In this document: piece by piece, positions 27,177 through 36,434 of the stretch
Position numbering within the stretch: the stretch's first letter is position 1
Layout: each line of letters opens with the position of its first letter
Assembly: GCA_029245395.1 (NCBI GenBank)
Contig: JAQWPL010000018.1
Coordinates: 62,001 to 126,000, forward strand
Length of the DNA: 64,000 bases
Origin: Gammaproteobacteria bacterium
GTDB taxonomy: Bacteria; Pseudomonadota; Gammaproteobacteria; Pseudomonadales; Pseudohongiellaceae
Direction of reading: 5' to 3'
The notes under the pieces: model-generated
Databases searched by the model: none
The model's input: the letters and a program-made list of their open reading frames with translations, nothing else
What the model was told of the DNA's origin: nothing
Position numbers and translations under genes: made by a program

Positions 27177-27770
27177 TTAAAATCTGTCCACCGTCAGGCG
27201 TAGTTTGTTCAATGCAAGTCGCACTCTTGATTTTACAGTGCCAAGGGGCAAATCCAGTTCCTGAGCGATCTCACTATGGGACTTATCTTCCAGATAGACT
27301 TTTTTCAGAATAAAGCTTTGTTCTTCAGGTAATTCCTGCAAGGTCTCATGCAAGGATTTAATACTGCGCTGTTTTGCCATCTGGTTAAAAACATCTTCGT
27401 TTTCATCTTCAACCCAGATGTCTTCAACATCAAAACCTTCTTCGGAATGGTCGTTGGCTATTCGGTTATTTTGATGTCTGGCTTTTTTTCGTAGTAAATC
27501 AATGCGGGTATTTCGGGCAATAGTAAAAATCCAGGTGCTGGCATTGGCTTTCTCGCTATTGAATGATCCTGCCTTCTGCCAAACCTTGAGCATCGTTTCC
27601 TGAACAAGTTCCTCTGCCAGGTTTTCGGATTTGGTGCCGGATGACAGACGAATAGCAAAAGACTTAATCAAAGGCGAGAACTTATTGAACAGTAACCTGA
27701 AAGCCTCACGATCACCCTTGCTGGCAATTTTTTCGAGACACTCTGACCAAGCGACGATCGAGTCATTCAC
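27177..27770 (-). CDS. rpoE: ECF RNA polymerase sigma factor (RpoE/ChrR group)
   Basis: Group IV sigma factor. Region 2 runs over FRLLFNKFSPLIKSFAIRL and AEELVQETMLKVWQKAGSF with TWIFTIARNTRIDLLRK; region 4 is LPEEQSFILKKVYLEDKSHS plus the helix-turn-helix LDLPLGTVKSRVRLALNKLR. GTG 27770 is chosen as start (GGGGAG nine bases upstream), giving 197 residues; a TTG at 27851 would add 27 poorly matching residues. Paired with the ChrR-like gene, it belongs to the ECF11 group controlling the singlet-oxygen response. A promoter matching its own presumed consensus lies upstream, implying autoregulation. Confidence 0.92.
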   Translation of the reverse strand: MNDSIVAWSECLEKIASKGDREAFRLLFNKFSPLIKSFAIRLSSGTKSENLAEELVQETMLKVWQKAGSFNSEKANASTWIFTIARNTRIDLLRKKARHQNNRIANDHSEEGFDVEDIWVEDENEDVFNQMAKQRSIKSLHETLQELPEEQSFILKKVYLEDKSHSEIAQELDLPLGTVKSRVRLALNKLRLTVDRF

Positions 27771-27881
27771 AGTTCGCCGCTCCCCAGTGTAATTTATGTA
27801 TTGCTCTATGGCAGCTGTCAATATTTTGCCCCGTATTAGTCTTTGCAGCAATCGTCTGGCTGCGGTTTATTGCTTCAAAGA

Positions 27882-27911
27882 CATATACGTTTATTGCTGA
27901 TAACTGGATCA
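27882..27911 (-). promoter_or_regulatory. Candidate autoregulated ECF promoter of rpoE-chrR
   Basis: On the minus strand: TGATCC, 18-base spacer, TATATG. The TGATC -35 and 18-base spacing match what is known of RpoE/ChrR-dependent promoters in Rhodobacter. It lies back to back with the plus-strand site at 27936. Confidence 0.65.
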
Positions 27912-27935
27912 ATGAATTCACAATAATTCCATGGC

Positions 27936-27965
27936 TGATCTATTCTTATTTGTGCTGCGTATAAA
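27936..27965 (+). promoter_or_regulatory. Candidate ECF promoter of the lipid-modification operon
   Basis: TGATCT, 18-base spacer, TATAAA, ending 43 bp before the NTF2-like start codon. The -35 and spacing are those of the divergent site at 27882-27911; the two -35 elements are 24 bp apart. Confidence 0.65.
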
Positions 27966-28008
27966 TACTCAATTCTGATGATAAGCCTTTAATCTGTAAA
28001 GTAAAATT

Positions 28009-28464
28009 ATGAGTACTGTGCCAGATATTGAATCCAACAAATTGATATTGAACCTTAAAAGGCATTTTGAGGAATTTTCAGTAGACTCCTTGTCCGGTCT
28101 TGATGCCATTTACACTCAGGATATCGAGTTTCTGGATCCTGTACATAAAGTGGAGGGGATTCTTTATCTCAAGCATTACCTCAATAAAATGGCTGAAAAT
28201 CTGACTCATTACAAAATCAGGTACACCGATCAGCTAGTTGGAGAAAACACGGCTTTCCTGACCTGGGAAATGGAATATGCCAACAGCAAATTACGTGGTG
28301 GCCAAATTATTACTATCAGGGGCATGTCGCACCTGAAATTCACGAAGCGCATTTACTACCACGAAGATTGTTACGACCTCGGTGCGCTTGTCTATGAGCA
28401 TCTTCCTTTACTTGGTGGGATAACCCGCTCCTTGAAAAGTCGGCTAGCTGCCCAGGGGAATTAA
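28009..28464 (+). CDS. NTF2/SnoaL-like protein
   Basis: 151-residue small cytoplasmic protein with the NTF2/SnoaL-like pattern: an N-terminal helix, then FSVDSLSGLDAIYTQDIEFLDPVHKVEG and a curved sheet ending in GMSHLKFT. The family includes isomerases, hydrolases and binding proteins; the activity here is unknown. It is the first gene of an operon (1-bp gap to the SDR gene) that starts behind an ECF-type promoter. Similar small proteins head related clusters next to flavoprotein, DUF1365 and cyclopropane-synthase genes in other proteobacteria, as I recall. Confidence 0.8.
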   Translation: MSTVPDIESNKLILNLKRHFEEFSVDSLSGLDAIYTQDIEFLDPVHKVEGILYLKHYLNKMAENLTHYKIRYTDQLVGENTAFLTWEMEYANSKLRGGQIITIRGMSHLKFTKRIYYHEDCYDLGALVYEHLPLLGGITRSLKSRLAAQGN

Positions 28465-28465
28465 T

Positions 28466-29260
28466 ATGGTTAGCTTGGTTAACTTGGAAAGCACAGATAA
28501 ACAACATATCTGGATCACTGGCGCCAGTTCAGGTATTGGCAAGGCCATCGTGCAACAACTGGCGACGCAGGGGCATCAGATTTATATCAGCGGTAGAAAC
28601 TCTGAAGTGCTGGACAAACTGGCCGCTCAAGATGGAAATATCACGTCGATCCCTTGTGATGTCGGAAATGATGAAGCCATGAAAGTCCTGCTGCAGAATC
28701 ATGATATTGAATACCTGGATACGGTGATCCTGTGCGCAGGGACTTGCGAATATATTGATCTGCCTCTGCTTGATATTCAAAAGACGCGGCGAGTACTGGA
28801 TACCAATTTCTTCGGCGTCGTGAATTCGTGTATTGCGGCGTTGCCTCTCCTTAAAAAGACGAACGCTATCACAGTTAAAAAGCCCCACATCATTGGTATA
28901 GGAAGTATGAGCAGTTACCTGGGGTTCCCCAGAGCAGAAGCCTATGGTTCGTCAAAGGCGGCCATGAGTTATTTTCTGAATTCATTGCGCAGTGATCTGA
29001 ATGATGTCATCGATATCACAATGGTTTACCCGGGATTTATCAAAACCCCGATGACTGATCAAAATGATTTTTCGATGCCATTTCTTTTATCTGCTGATAA
29101 GGCCGCATCGATCATTCTTAAGAAGGCAGAGCGAAGGCCACTGACCATAGCTTTCCCCTTACGTCTGCACATGCTTCTACAAATCATGAAGCTGTTCCCC
29201 AGGCTCTGGTATTCAGGTGTTTCTGGTAGCCTGCGGCGTACTTCGGGAGCGAAAGCATGA
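28466..29260 (+). CDS. Short-chain dehydrogenase/reductase
   Basis: 264-residue SDR. The nucleotide motif TGASSGIG is near residues 18-25, the catalytic YGSSK motif is present with an upstream serine in GIGSMSSY. The C-terminus has a hydrophobic stretch (IAFPLRLHMLLQIMKLFPRLW) suggesting membrane association, consistent with a lipid substrate (inference). It overlaps the flavoprotein gene by 4 bp (ATGA). Second gene of the presumed singlet-oxygen-induced operon. Confidence 0.9.
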   Translation: MVSLVNLESTDKQHIWITGASSGIGKAIVQQLATQGHQIYISGRNSEVLDKLAAQDGNITSIPCDVGNDEAMKVLLQNHDIEYLDTVILCAGTCEYIDLPLLDIQKTRRVLDTNFFGVVNSCIAALPLLKKTNAITVKKPHIIGIGSMSSYLGFPRAEAYGSSKAAMSYFLNSLRSDLNDVIDITMVYPGFIKTPMTDQNDFSMPFLLSADKAASIILKKAERRPLTIAFPLRLHMLLQIMKLFPRLWYSGVSGSLRRTSGAKA

Positions 29261-30564
29261 AAATAGCCATCATAGGCAGTGGGATATCAGGGATGGTTGC
29301 AGCACATCATCTTGCCGCAGAAAACAACATCACCTTGTTTGAAGCTGGTAAAACACTAGGTGGGCATACTGCGACAATTGATGTGCAGAGCAATGGAAAA
29401 ACATACGCCATCGACACAGGATTTATTGTGTACAACGATTGGACATATCCGGAATTTATCCGGCTTCTTGATAATCTCGGCGTTGAAACCAAGCCTACTG
29501 CCATGAGTTTCAGTGTTAGTGATTCGCTCAGTGGAGTTGAATACGCTGGTTCCAGTCTGAAGACTCTTTTTGCCCAGAAACGCAATCTTGTCTCTCCGCG
29601 TTTTTTACACATGACCAAAGATATTCTCAGATTCAATAGTCAGGTTGAAACCCATCTTGCTGAGAATCAGGAATGTGCTGACATGTCCCTGGGTGACTAT
29701 CTGGAGCATTTCAACTATTCAAAAGTTTTTGCCGATCTTTACCTGGTACCTATGGGCGCAGCCATATGGTCAACAAATACGCAGATGATGCTGAATTTCC
29801 CGCTGGCTTTTTTTGTCAGGTTTTTCCATAACCATGGCTTGCTCAATATCAGGAATAGACCGCAATGGCGTGTGATTAAAGGTGGCTCACGAAATTATAT
29901 CGAGCCGCTCACGGCTGCATTTAAAAATAAGATTGAGCTGGAGAATCCGGTTACAAGAGTGGCTCGCGTCACTCAGTCTAATGGTAGGCCTGGTGTAAGA
30001 GTAGAAAGCAGAAAATTCACTGATGAGTATGACGAGATTATTTTTGCCTGCCATAGCGATCAGGCTTTAAGAATGCTGCAAGACAAAAGTGAACAGGAAC
30101 ATGAAATTCTGTCTGCCATACCCTATACCCGCAATGAGGTTGTACTGCATACCGACAGCAGTCTCCTACCGCAAAACAAATCATGCTGGTCAAGCTGGAA
30201 CGTTGCTTTGGGAGACAAGGTACTTGAACGCCCAACGCTTACTTACAACATGAATATTCTTCAGGGATTGACTGCTGAAGAAACCTTCTGTGTCACGCTC
30301 AACCAGACCAACGCTATTGCTGAAGAAGCTGTGCTTGGCATCTATCACTATGATCACCCGGTTTTTAATGAACAAGGGATCCATGCACAGACGCGCTGGA
30401 AGGAAATCAATGGCATTAATAACACCTGGTTTTGTGGCGCTTACTGGCGTAACGGCTTCCATGAGGATGGTGTCTGGAGCGCCTTACGGGTTATCCGGGA
30501 ATTCAACAAGAGGACATCCGTGCCAATATTCCAGACAATATCGATAATGAAAGGTCTGAGCTAG
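29257..30564 (+). CDS. FAD-dependent amine-oxidase-like flavoprotein (COG2907 type)
   Basis: 435-residue flavoprotein of the NAD(P)-binding amine oxidase superfamily. The dinucleotide motif is [17 protein letters not shown] at the N-terminus, followed by the family segments GGHTATIDV and [15 protein letters not shown]. The C-terminus [19 protein letters not shown] closes the FAD site. COG2907 proteins are annotated as cyclopropane/cyclopropene fatty acid synthesis-related; in Rhodobacter a relative in the SigE regulon is required for furan fatty acids, as I recall. It sits between the SDR and DUF1365 genes. Confidence 0.88.
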   Translation: MKIAIIGSGISGMVAAHHLAAENNITLFEAGKTLGGHTATIDVQSNGKTYAIDTGFIVYNDWTYPEFIRLLDNLGVETKPTAMSFSVSDSLSGVEYAGSSLKTLFAQKRNLVSPRFLHMTKDILRFNSQVETHLAENQECADMSLGDYLEHFNYSKVFADLYLVPMGAAIWSTNTQMMLNFPLAFFVRFFHNHGLLNIRNRPQWRVIKGGSRNYIEPLTAAFKNKIELENPVTRVARVTQSNGRPGVRVESRKFTDEYDEIIFACHSDQALRMLQDKSEQEHEILSAIPYTRNEVVLHTDSSLLPQNKSCWSSWNVALGDKVLERPTLTYNMNILQGLTAEETFCVTLNQTNAIAEEAVLGIYHYDHPVFNEQGIHAQTRWKEINGINNTWFCGAYWRNGFHEDGVWSALRVIREFNKRTSVPIFQTISIMKGLS

Positions 30565-30574
30565 CGGTGGCCAT

Positions 30575-31378
30575 ATGATCGAAGCTGACACTTTCAATAG
30601 CGGAATTTATGAGGGCATAGTCAGGCATTGCCGATTCAGTCCAAAACGCCACCACTTTATGTATCGGGTGTACATGATGTACCTGGATTTGGATGAACTT
30701 GGCAGCGTGTTTGCAAAAAATTATTTTTGGTCAGTGAGCAAATTTAACCTGGCATTTTTTTCCCGCAAGGATTACCTCGGTGATGAAGAAATTCCTTTAA
30801 AAGAGGCAGTAAAGCAATGTGTCCAGGAAGTAGCTGGCGTGTATCCAGAAGGCCCCGTGAGAATGCTGACCAACCTTAGGTATTTCGGATTCATCATTAA
30901 CCCAATTACCTGTTACTACTGTTTTGATTCAGAGGAGCGGTTGCAGTTTGTCGTTGCGGAAGTGACCAATACGCCATGGAGAGAAAAGGTCAGTTATGTC
31001 ATTCCGGTTGAGCAAGGAAGTGATATCTCAACGGCCTTTTTTGACAAGGCGCTGCATGTTTCACCGTTCATGCCGATGGATATGGACTATTTGTGGAAAA
31101 ACTCAATTCCTGGTGAAAAGCTCAGTATTTATATGGAAAATTACAGGGGCTCTGAACGGATTTTCAATGCCAACATGCGCCTGAAACGGCATGAGATTAC
31201 ACCATCAGCACTGAATTTCTTTCTAGTCAGGTATCCCTTTATGACCCTTAAGGTTTGTTGGGGGATTTATTGGCAAGCCGCAAAATTATGGTGGAAAGGC
31301 GTCGATTTTCAGCCGCACCCAACACGCAAATCTAAAACTCGGGATAAGACCCCCGGTCTACTGAAAAGTGTCAAGTAA
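30575..31378 (+). CDS. DUF1365 family protein
   Basis: 267-residue protein of the DUF1365 family. Characteristic segments are [20 protein letters not shown] at the start, [20 protein letters not shown], and [16 protein letters not shown]. The family nearly always occurs between a COG2907 flavoprotein and a cyclopropane-synthase-like gene, as here, and its activity is unknown; a role in fatty-acid methylation or desaturation is inferred from context. It starts 10 bp after the flavoprotein gene. Confidence 0.9.
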   Translation: MIEADTFNSGIYEGIVRHCRFSPKRHHFMYRVYMMYLDLDELGSVFAKNYFWSVSKFNLAFFSRKDYLGDEEIPLKEAVKQCVQEVAGVYPEGPVRMLTNLRYFGFIINPITCYYCFDSEERLQFVVAEVTNTPWREKVSYVIPVEQGSDISTAFFDKALHVSPFMPMDMDYLWKNSIPGEKLSIYMENYRGSERIFNANMRLKRHEITPSALNFFLVRYPFMTLKVCWGIYWQAAKLWWKGVDFQPHPTRKSKTRDKTPGLLKSVK

Positions 31379-31467
31379 ACAAGTGAGCAGTGAGAAGTGT
31401 CCTGGAAGAAATTGGCATAAAGAAGTTAAGTGAAAATATTGAAAAGTAAAAAAGACAGGAGAGTGTA

Positions 31468-32730
31468 GTGAGAATTACAGGATTAGATCAGAGCAAACCG
31501 ACCCTGACATCATTAATTAACATGACAGATTTATCCCGCAGGGCAGTACATGCCATATTGGGAAAACTGGCCGTGGGCTCACTGGTATTGGAAGAAGAAG
31601 GGCAGATCTCCCGTTTTGGCAACAGGCAGGAGGACAGGGTGGCCGCTGTTATAAATATTAAAAATCCTGCCGCCTTCCTCAGCGTGCTTAGAGAGGGTTC
31701 AACCGGTGCCGGTGAAGCCTATATGCTTGGCTATTGGGAAACACCTGATTTACTTGAAGTGATCAGGTTGTTTGTACTGAATATGCATACACTGCAGGAA
31801 ATGGGAAAGCAGCAGCCTCTACGGCGACGTATGGCTGGAAAGCTTTTCCATGCCCTCAGACCAAATTCGCCGGTTGGTTCAAGGCGCAATATCGCTGCAC
31901 ATTATGACTTGAGTAATGAATTCTTCAGCCTTTTTCTTGATTCTTCCATGGCCTATTCTGCTGGCATTTTCAAAAAAGAAGACGACACATTGCATGATGC
32001 TTCCATTAACAAATTTGAGCATATCTGCGAGCGTTTACAGCTAAAACCGGAAGATCATTTGTTGGAGATTGGCACCGGATGGGGTGGCCTTGCTGTTTAT
32101 GCTGCCAGAAATTATGGCTGTCGTGTCACCACAACTACGATTTCCCATGAGCAATACCAGCATGCTTGTAAATGGGTTGAGAAGGAAGGCTTAAAGGATC
32201 TGATTACTGTTATGGAGAAAGATTACCGTGAAATTGAAGGGTGCTATGACAAGTTAGTTTCGGTGGAAATGATTGAAGCAGTAGGAGTGAAATATTACGA
32301 TGAGTATTTTAGTACTTGCAGTCGTATGCTGAAAAATGACGGCTTGATGTTGATACAGGGAATTACTATTTCCGACCAGCGGTTTGAACAATCAGCTCAA
32401 AGTATTGATTTCATCAAGCGTTATATTTTTCCTGGTGGTCAGCTCCCCTCCAATGCCGTAATAGCCGACAAAGTTGCTCGTAAAACAGACATGCAGATCA
32501 TAGGGCTGGAAGACATCACTATGGATTATGCCCGAACGTTAAAGGCCTGGCGTACGCGTTTCTGGGATCAAATAGATGAAGTGCGCAAACTGGGCACAGA
32601 TGACGTCTTCATACGTATGTGGAATTACTATTTGTGTTTTTGTGAAGGGGGTTTTCGTGAACGAGCCATTCATACAGCACAATATCTAATCGCTAAACCC
32701 GGGTTCAGGAATTTGCCAAGACTGACCTGA
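31468..32730 (+). CDS. Cyclopropane-fatty-acyl-phospholipid synthase-like methyltransferase
   Basis: 420-residue SAM-dependent enzyme that modifies double bonds in membrane phospholipid acyl chains. The SAM motif LLEIGTGWGGLAVYAARNYG is near residue 200, preceded by the family helix NIAAHYDLSNEFFSLFLD, and a C-terminal WRTRFWDQIDEVRKLG segment fits the family. The start codon is GTG 31468 with AGGAGAG a few bases upstream. It closes the operon, 89 bp after DUF1365. The product could be a cyclopropane, methylated or furan-precursor fatty acid; the partner genes argue against plain housekeeping Cfa (inference). Confidence 0.92.
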   Translation: MRITGLDQSKPTLTSLINMTDLSRRAVHAILGKLAVGSLVLEEEGQISRFGNRQEDRVAAVINIKNPAAFLSVLREGSTGAGEAYMLGYWETPDLLEVIRLFVLNMHTLQEMGKQQPLRRRMAGKLFHALRPNSPVGSRRNIAAHYDLSNEFFSLFLDSSMAYSAGIFKKEDDTLHDASINKFEHICERLQLKPEDHLLEIGTGWGGLAVYAARNYGCRVTTTTISHEQYQHACKWVEKEGLKDLITVMEKDYREIEGCYDKLVSVEMIEAVGVKYYDEYFSTCSRMLKNDGLMLIQGITISDQRFEQSAQSIDFIKRYIFPGGQLPSNAVIADKVARKTDMQIIGLEDITMDYARTLKAWRTRFWDQIDEVRKLGTDDVFIRMWNYYLCFCEGGFRERAIHTAQYLIAKPGFRNLPRLT

Positions 32731-32781
32731 CAGACAGCGTGGTAACATGATCCAGTGGTTTTAAAAAATGGAGACTATGTA

Positions 32782-33762
32782 TTGCCCAATGCCCACCCCT
32801 TTGCAGAGCTAACGCCTGATGTTGTTATTGATGCTGTAGAAAGCGCCGGTATTGAGTGCGATGCCAGGATTCTTGCTCTAAACAGTTATGAAAACAGGGT
32901 ATATCAGGTGGGTGTTGAAGACGGCGAACCTTTGATTGCTAAATTTTATCGGCCGGATCGCTGGAGTGTAGATCAGATCCTGGAAGAGCATACCTTTACC
33001 TGGGAACTGGCAGACCTGGATATCCCCGTTGTACCCCCCCTTAAACTGGGTGAAAGCACACTGGATGAATTCGCCGGTTTTCATTTTGCCTTGTTTCCTC
33101 GTAAAGGAGGGCGCAGTCCGGATCTGAACCTTGATAACTTACTGATCATGGGGCGGTTTATCGGCAGATTACATGCGGCCGGTGCGACAAAATCTTTCCA
33201 GTACAGACGGGAACTCAGTATTGGCTATTTTGCAGAGGAAAGTGCCAGCTTTCTGCTCGAAGCAGATTTCCTTCCAGCAGATCTCAGAGAAGCCTACCAG
33301 TCTCTGGCAGAGCATTTAATCAATCGAATTCATGGCATTTTTGCCAGCACTTCCAGCCCAGCTCAGATTCGCATCCATGGTGATTGTCATATGGGTAATG
33401 TGCTGTGGCGTGATGATACGCCGCATTTCGTGGATTTTGATGACACCATGCAAGGGCCGGCCATTCAGGATTTGTGGATGCTGTTTTCAGGCGACAGGCA
33501 AACCCAACTGGCTCAATTAAGTGAACTGGTTGATGGTTACAATGAATTTCATGATTTTAATCCGGCAGAGCTTTTACTTGTTGAAGCGCTGCGGACCATG
33601 CGGCTGATGTATTACAGTGCCTGGCTTGCCAGGCGCTGGGATGATCCGGCATTTCCACAAAGCTTTCCCTGGTTTAATACTGAAATTTATTGGGCTGGGC
33701 ATATTCTTGAACTTAGAGAGCAGCTTAGCGCTATGGATGATCCCCCGCTGGTGCTTTATTAG
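32782..33762 (+). CDS. srkA: Stress response kinase A (SrkA/RdoA/YihE)
   Basis: Aminoglycoside-phosphotransferase-fold Ser/Thr kinase that protects against stress-induced death in E. coli. The kinase loop HGDCHMGNVLW with DFDDTMQGPAIQDLW (Brenner and DFD motifs) and the N-terminal LNSYENRVYQVG segment are diagnostic. TTG 32782 (GGAG eight bases upstream) gives 326 residues and matches the E. coli N-terminus; GTG 32755 would add nine. In E. coli srkA precedes dsbA; here a DMT transporter follows. Confidence 0.9.
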   Translation: MPNAHPFAELTPDVVIDAVESAGIECDARILALNSYENRVYQVGVEDGEPLIAKFYRPDRWSVDQILEEHTFTWELADLDIPVVPPLKLGESTLDEFAGFHFALFPRKGGRSPDLNLDNLLIMGRFIGRLHAAGATKSFQYRRELSIGYFAEESASFLLEADFLPADLREAYQSLAEHLINRIHGIFASTSSPAQIRIHGDCHMGNVLWRDDTPHFVDFDDTMQGPAIQDLWMLFSGDRQTQLAQLSELVDGYNEFHDFNPAELLLVEALRTMRLMYYSAWLARRWDDPAFPQSFPWFNTEIYWAGHILELREQLSAMDDPPLVLY

Positions 33763-33794
33763 TATGAATTTTTCAGTACCAACAACTTTAAATT

Positions 33795-34718
33795 ATGGCT
33801 AATAAAAAACCCTGGATAGGATTTTTTCTGTCGTTATTGACAGGCTTGATGTGGGGACTGCTCCCTGTGTCTTTTATGCTCTTACTTGGCAGTATGGATA
33901 CTGCCACCATTACCTGGTACCGGTTCGCGGTGGCAGCAATAGTTGTGCTTGTTTTTTTATGGCAGCAAGGACGCTTGCCTGATCTGCAACGTATGGATAG
34001 AAAAACCAGGGTGTCGTTGTTTGTAGCCGCAGCGGTTTTGTCCGCAAATTTTATTCTGTATCTCAGCAGCCTGCTCTACCTTAATCCTGAAAGTGCCCAG
34101 GTGCTGATCCAGCTCGCGCCTTTTATTCTGATGTTTGGCAGTCTGTTTTTATATGGTGAGCGCTTTGGGAAACTGGAGTGGCTGGGTGTTGTAATGTTGT
34201 TTGGTGGGTTTGGCTTGTTTTTCAATGACAGGCTCGGGGAAATATTTTCCTCAGTGAATGATTATTCCATCGGCATTTTCCTGATGGTCCTGGCCTCAAT
34301 TTCCTGGGGCACTTATGGCTTATTGCAAAAAACCCTTCTGGCAAAAATGGATTCCGTACAACTAACCAGCCTGATGTATCTGGGCGGAGTTGTTTTCATA
34401 TTCCCTTTCACCAGCCCGTTGTCAATATTTAATCTGAACGTGGTGCAGTTTTATGCATTGGCATTTTGCAGTATCAACCTGGTGCTGGCCTATGGGGCAT
34501 TTACAGAAGCATTGCAGCTCTGGGATGGGGCTAAAGTGAGCGCCGTAATTACATTGGCGCCTTTGTTTACGATCATTTCCATGAAAATCGCAGTAGCAAA
34601 TTGGCCGGATGTGTTTATAGATAGTGAGCTCAATGGCTTAGCCTACCTGGGCGCCGTTATTGTTGTACTTGGCTCGATGCTGGCTGCCCTGGGGCATAAT
34701 CTAAAAGGGAAGCAGTAA
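33795..34718 (+). CDS. DMT-superfamily transporter (EamA domains)
   Basis: 307-residue inner-membrane transporter with ten predicted segments in two EamA repeats. The first repeat begins GFFLSLLTGLMWGLLPV and holds NFILYLSSLLYLNPESAQVL; the second begins FLMVLASISWGTYGLLQK. Substrate unknown (metabolite or amino acid exporters are common). The 3' end overlaps the convergent glycosyltransferase-like gene by 62 bp, an unusually long tail-to-tail overlap with both frames open. It lies 32 bp after srkA and may be co-transcribed. Confidence 0.9.
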   Translation: MANKKPWIGFFLSLLTGLMWGLLPVSFMLLLGSMDTATITWYRFAVAAIVVLVFLWQQGRLPDLQRMDRKTRVSLFVAAAVLSANFILYLSSLLYLNPESAQVLIQLAPFILMFGSLFLYGERFGKLEWLGVVMLFGGFGLFFNDRLGEIFSSVNDYSIGIFLMVLASISWGTYGLLQKTLLAKMDSVQLTSLMYLGGVVFIFPFTSPLSIFNLNVVQFYALAFCSINLVLAYGAFTEALQLWDGAKVSAVITLAPLFTIISMKIAVANWPDVFIDSELNGLAYLGAVIVVLGSMLAALGHNLKGKQ

Positions 34719-35967
34719 AAGGCACCTCTGTAAAAGTCTGAACTTTTGACAGGGGCAGAGAAGGAAAATGATTATTCCTGAGCCAATGAATAAATTTTAA
34801 GGTCTGGAAGGCATCAAACCAATTATTTAAATGTCCTGCAAATATTGTTCCGCTGGTACTGTGACTGACTGCATGCTCAAGCGCTTTTTCTATACCCAAT
34901 GCCTGCAGGCAATATATAAGCACCTGACTATCAATAGCTGAAAACTCATCGTTTTGTGAAATCAGCTTCTCGATGTCACTTTGGTTTTCCGGAGACACTG
35001 ACTTTATGTTGTTGTCCCATAAAGCACTCTTCAGGGCCAGCCAGCATTTCAGGTAGATAAAGCAGGTCGGGTGGTAATACAGAAATTCACTCGATGGATC
35101 GGCTAATGCCAGAATTTTTCCCAGTGCGGGGCCGGTACCAAAGGGCACGCGATCGGATAGCCGACTGCGCAGGGATATAGGCGAGGTATCCAGAGAGACA
35201 ATATTTCCTGTTTTAGCCAGTTTGCTCAGGAGATAAAAATCCTCGCCGGCATTTTTTTGTGGGAAACCTCTAACCTGGGCGTAATGCCTGGAATTCACCA
35301 CCAGTGTGCTGCCAACAGTGTGAAAGGCCGAGTCAGAGCCTGCCCATGAAAGTCCGTCCACGTAATAGCGTAATGACAGGTCATACAAATTCTGTGCCTG
35401 AAGTATTCCGGGGTCTTCACTGATAGTGTGCAGAAAGGGATAAATTCCGGCGCTGTCTGTTTGTGGGTCGAGCAGATTGACACCGTTGAAATAATCGGCC
35501 GGGAGACTGGCATCAGCATCTGTGCTATGTATCCACGGATTGGTAATTTTATTTTCGTAAATCAGGTGACAGGCGAGATCGCAGGCTATTTTTCTTGCCA
35601 GACCCACACCTTTTGCTTCAGAAATCAAATTGCCAGCATTGCAACGCTCCACTAGCAAGATATCCATATTGCCCGGGCCATCTAAAAGCAGAATATTGTC
35701 GGCGAACAGTCTTTTTAATTGAAAGGAACCACGCAGGTTTGAAGCCAGCGTCCGGGTTTGCTCTATCTGGTGGCTGTCTGCTTTGGTATGCGCATTAACA
35801 ACAACAATGACTAGTGCATATGCAGTAGATACATTTTTGGTTAACCAGTTCAGGAAATCTGCATTTTCAGCAAAGGCCGGGATACAAACAACATGCTGAT
35901 AGTTGTAAGAAAACTTTACCAGCAAGGCAGTTTCAGGTTCGGCATAGCTTTCCAGATAAGACTGCAT
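34657..35967 (-). CDS. Glycosyltransferase family 2-like protein
   Basis: 436-residue protein resembling GT2-like enzymes. An N-terminal strand VVCIPAFAEN begins the nucleotide-sugar domain; WIHSTDADASLPADYF supplies a DxD-like metal motif near residue 175, and RGFPQKNAGEDFYLLSKLAKTG corresponds to the acceptor-binding ED motif. There is no membrane segment. The C-terminal 150 residues match nothing I know. Alternatively it is a non-catalytic relative. It stands alone on the minus strand and overlaps the DMT gene tail to tail. Confidence 0.72.
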   Translation of the reverse strand: MQSYLESYAEPETALLVKFSYNYQHVVCIPAFAENADFLNWLTKNVSTAYALVIVVVNAHTKADSHQIEQTRTLASNLRGSFQLKRLFADNILLLDGPGNMDILLVERCNAGNLISEAKGVGLARKIACDLACHLIYENKITNPWIHSTDADASLPADYFNGVNLLDPQTDSAGIYPFLHTISEDPGILQAQNLYDLSLRYYVDGLSWAGSDSAFHTVGSTLVVNSRHYAQVRGFPQKNAGEDFYLLSKLAKTGNIVSLDTSPISLRSRLSDRVPFGTGPALGKILALADPSSEFLYYHPTCFIYLKCWLALKSALWDNNIKSVSPENQSDIEKLISQNDEFSAIDSQVLIYCLQALGIEKALEHAVSHSTSGTIFAGHLNNWFDAFQTLKFIHWLRNNHFPSLPLSKVQTFTEVPFTASLLDYAPGQPASSQVQQ

Positions 35968-36017
35968 GGTTAGCCCGCAGGGTTGTTTTTCTGCGTTGTA
36001 TGCTTTTTCAATGCAGA

Positions 36018-36434
36018 TTATTCAGCTGCAGGAATTACTGCAAAGCCATTTCGCGGGTTGACACTTTCACCATTTACCACCGCATCAATCCAGGCACCAG
36101 CACTGCGACCGTCTTTCATGGGATTGCCGCGAATGGTGATAGGTGTACCGGCTGGCAGGTCTCCTTTGCGGATGCCTGCACGCATCAAGGTGCTTGGCCC
36201 TTCAGCCTCGAATCCCCAAGTGGTGACAGAGCCATCTTCATTAGTGACATCGACAAGTAGCCAGGAGTGGGGGTTGGTGTACTGAAATTCGCGCACCTGT
36301 CCACTGACTTCCACAATACTGGAACGGTCAAACATGGAGGCCGAATGATGCGCATTGGCCAGAGGAATAATGAGCAAAGAGAAAAGTGTTATGGCGAAAC
36401 AGGATATTCGTTTCATGGTGTTTAAATATTTCAT
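36018..36434 (-). CDS. DUF6152 family exported protein
   Basis: 138-residue exported protein. The signal peptide ends at ANA before HHSASMFDR, the hallmark start of mature DUF6152 proteins. Then come VSGQVREFQYTNPHSWLLVDV and GSVTTWGFEAEGPSTLMRAG, a small beta-barrel-like domain of unknown function common in marine gammaproteobacteria. The ATG overlaps the stop of the upstream gene (ATGA), showing translational coupling with the 331-residue exported protein. Confidence 0.85.
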   Translation of the reverse strand: MKYLNTMKRISCFAITLFSLLIIPLANAHHSASMFDRSSIVEVSGQVREFQYTNPHSWLLVDVTNEDGSVTTWGFEAEGPSTLMRAGIRKGDLPAGTPITIRGNPMKDGRSAGAWIDAVVNGESVNPRNGFAVIPAAE

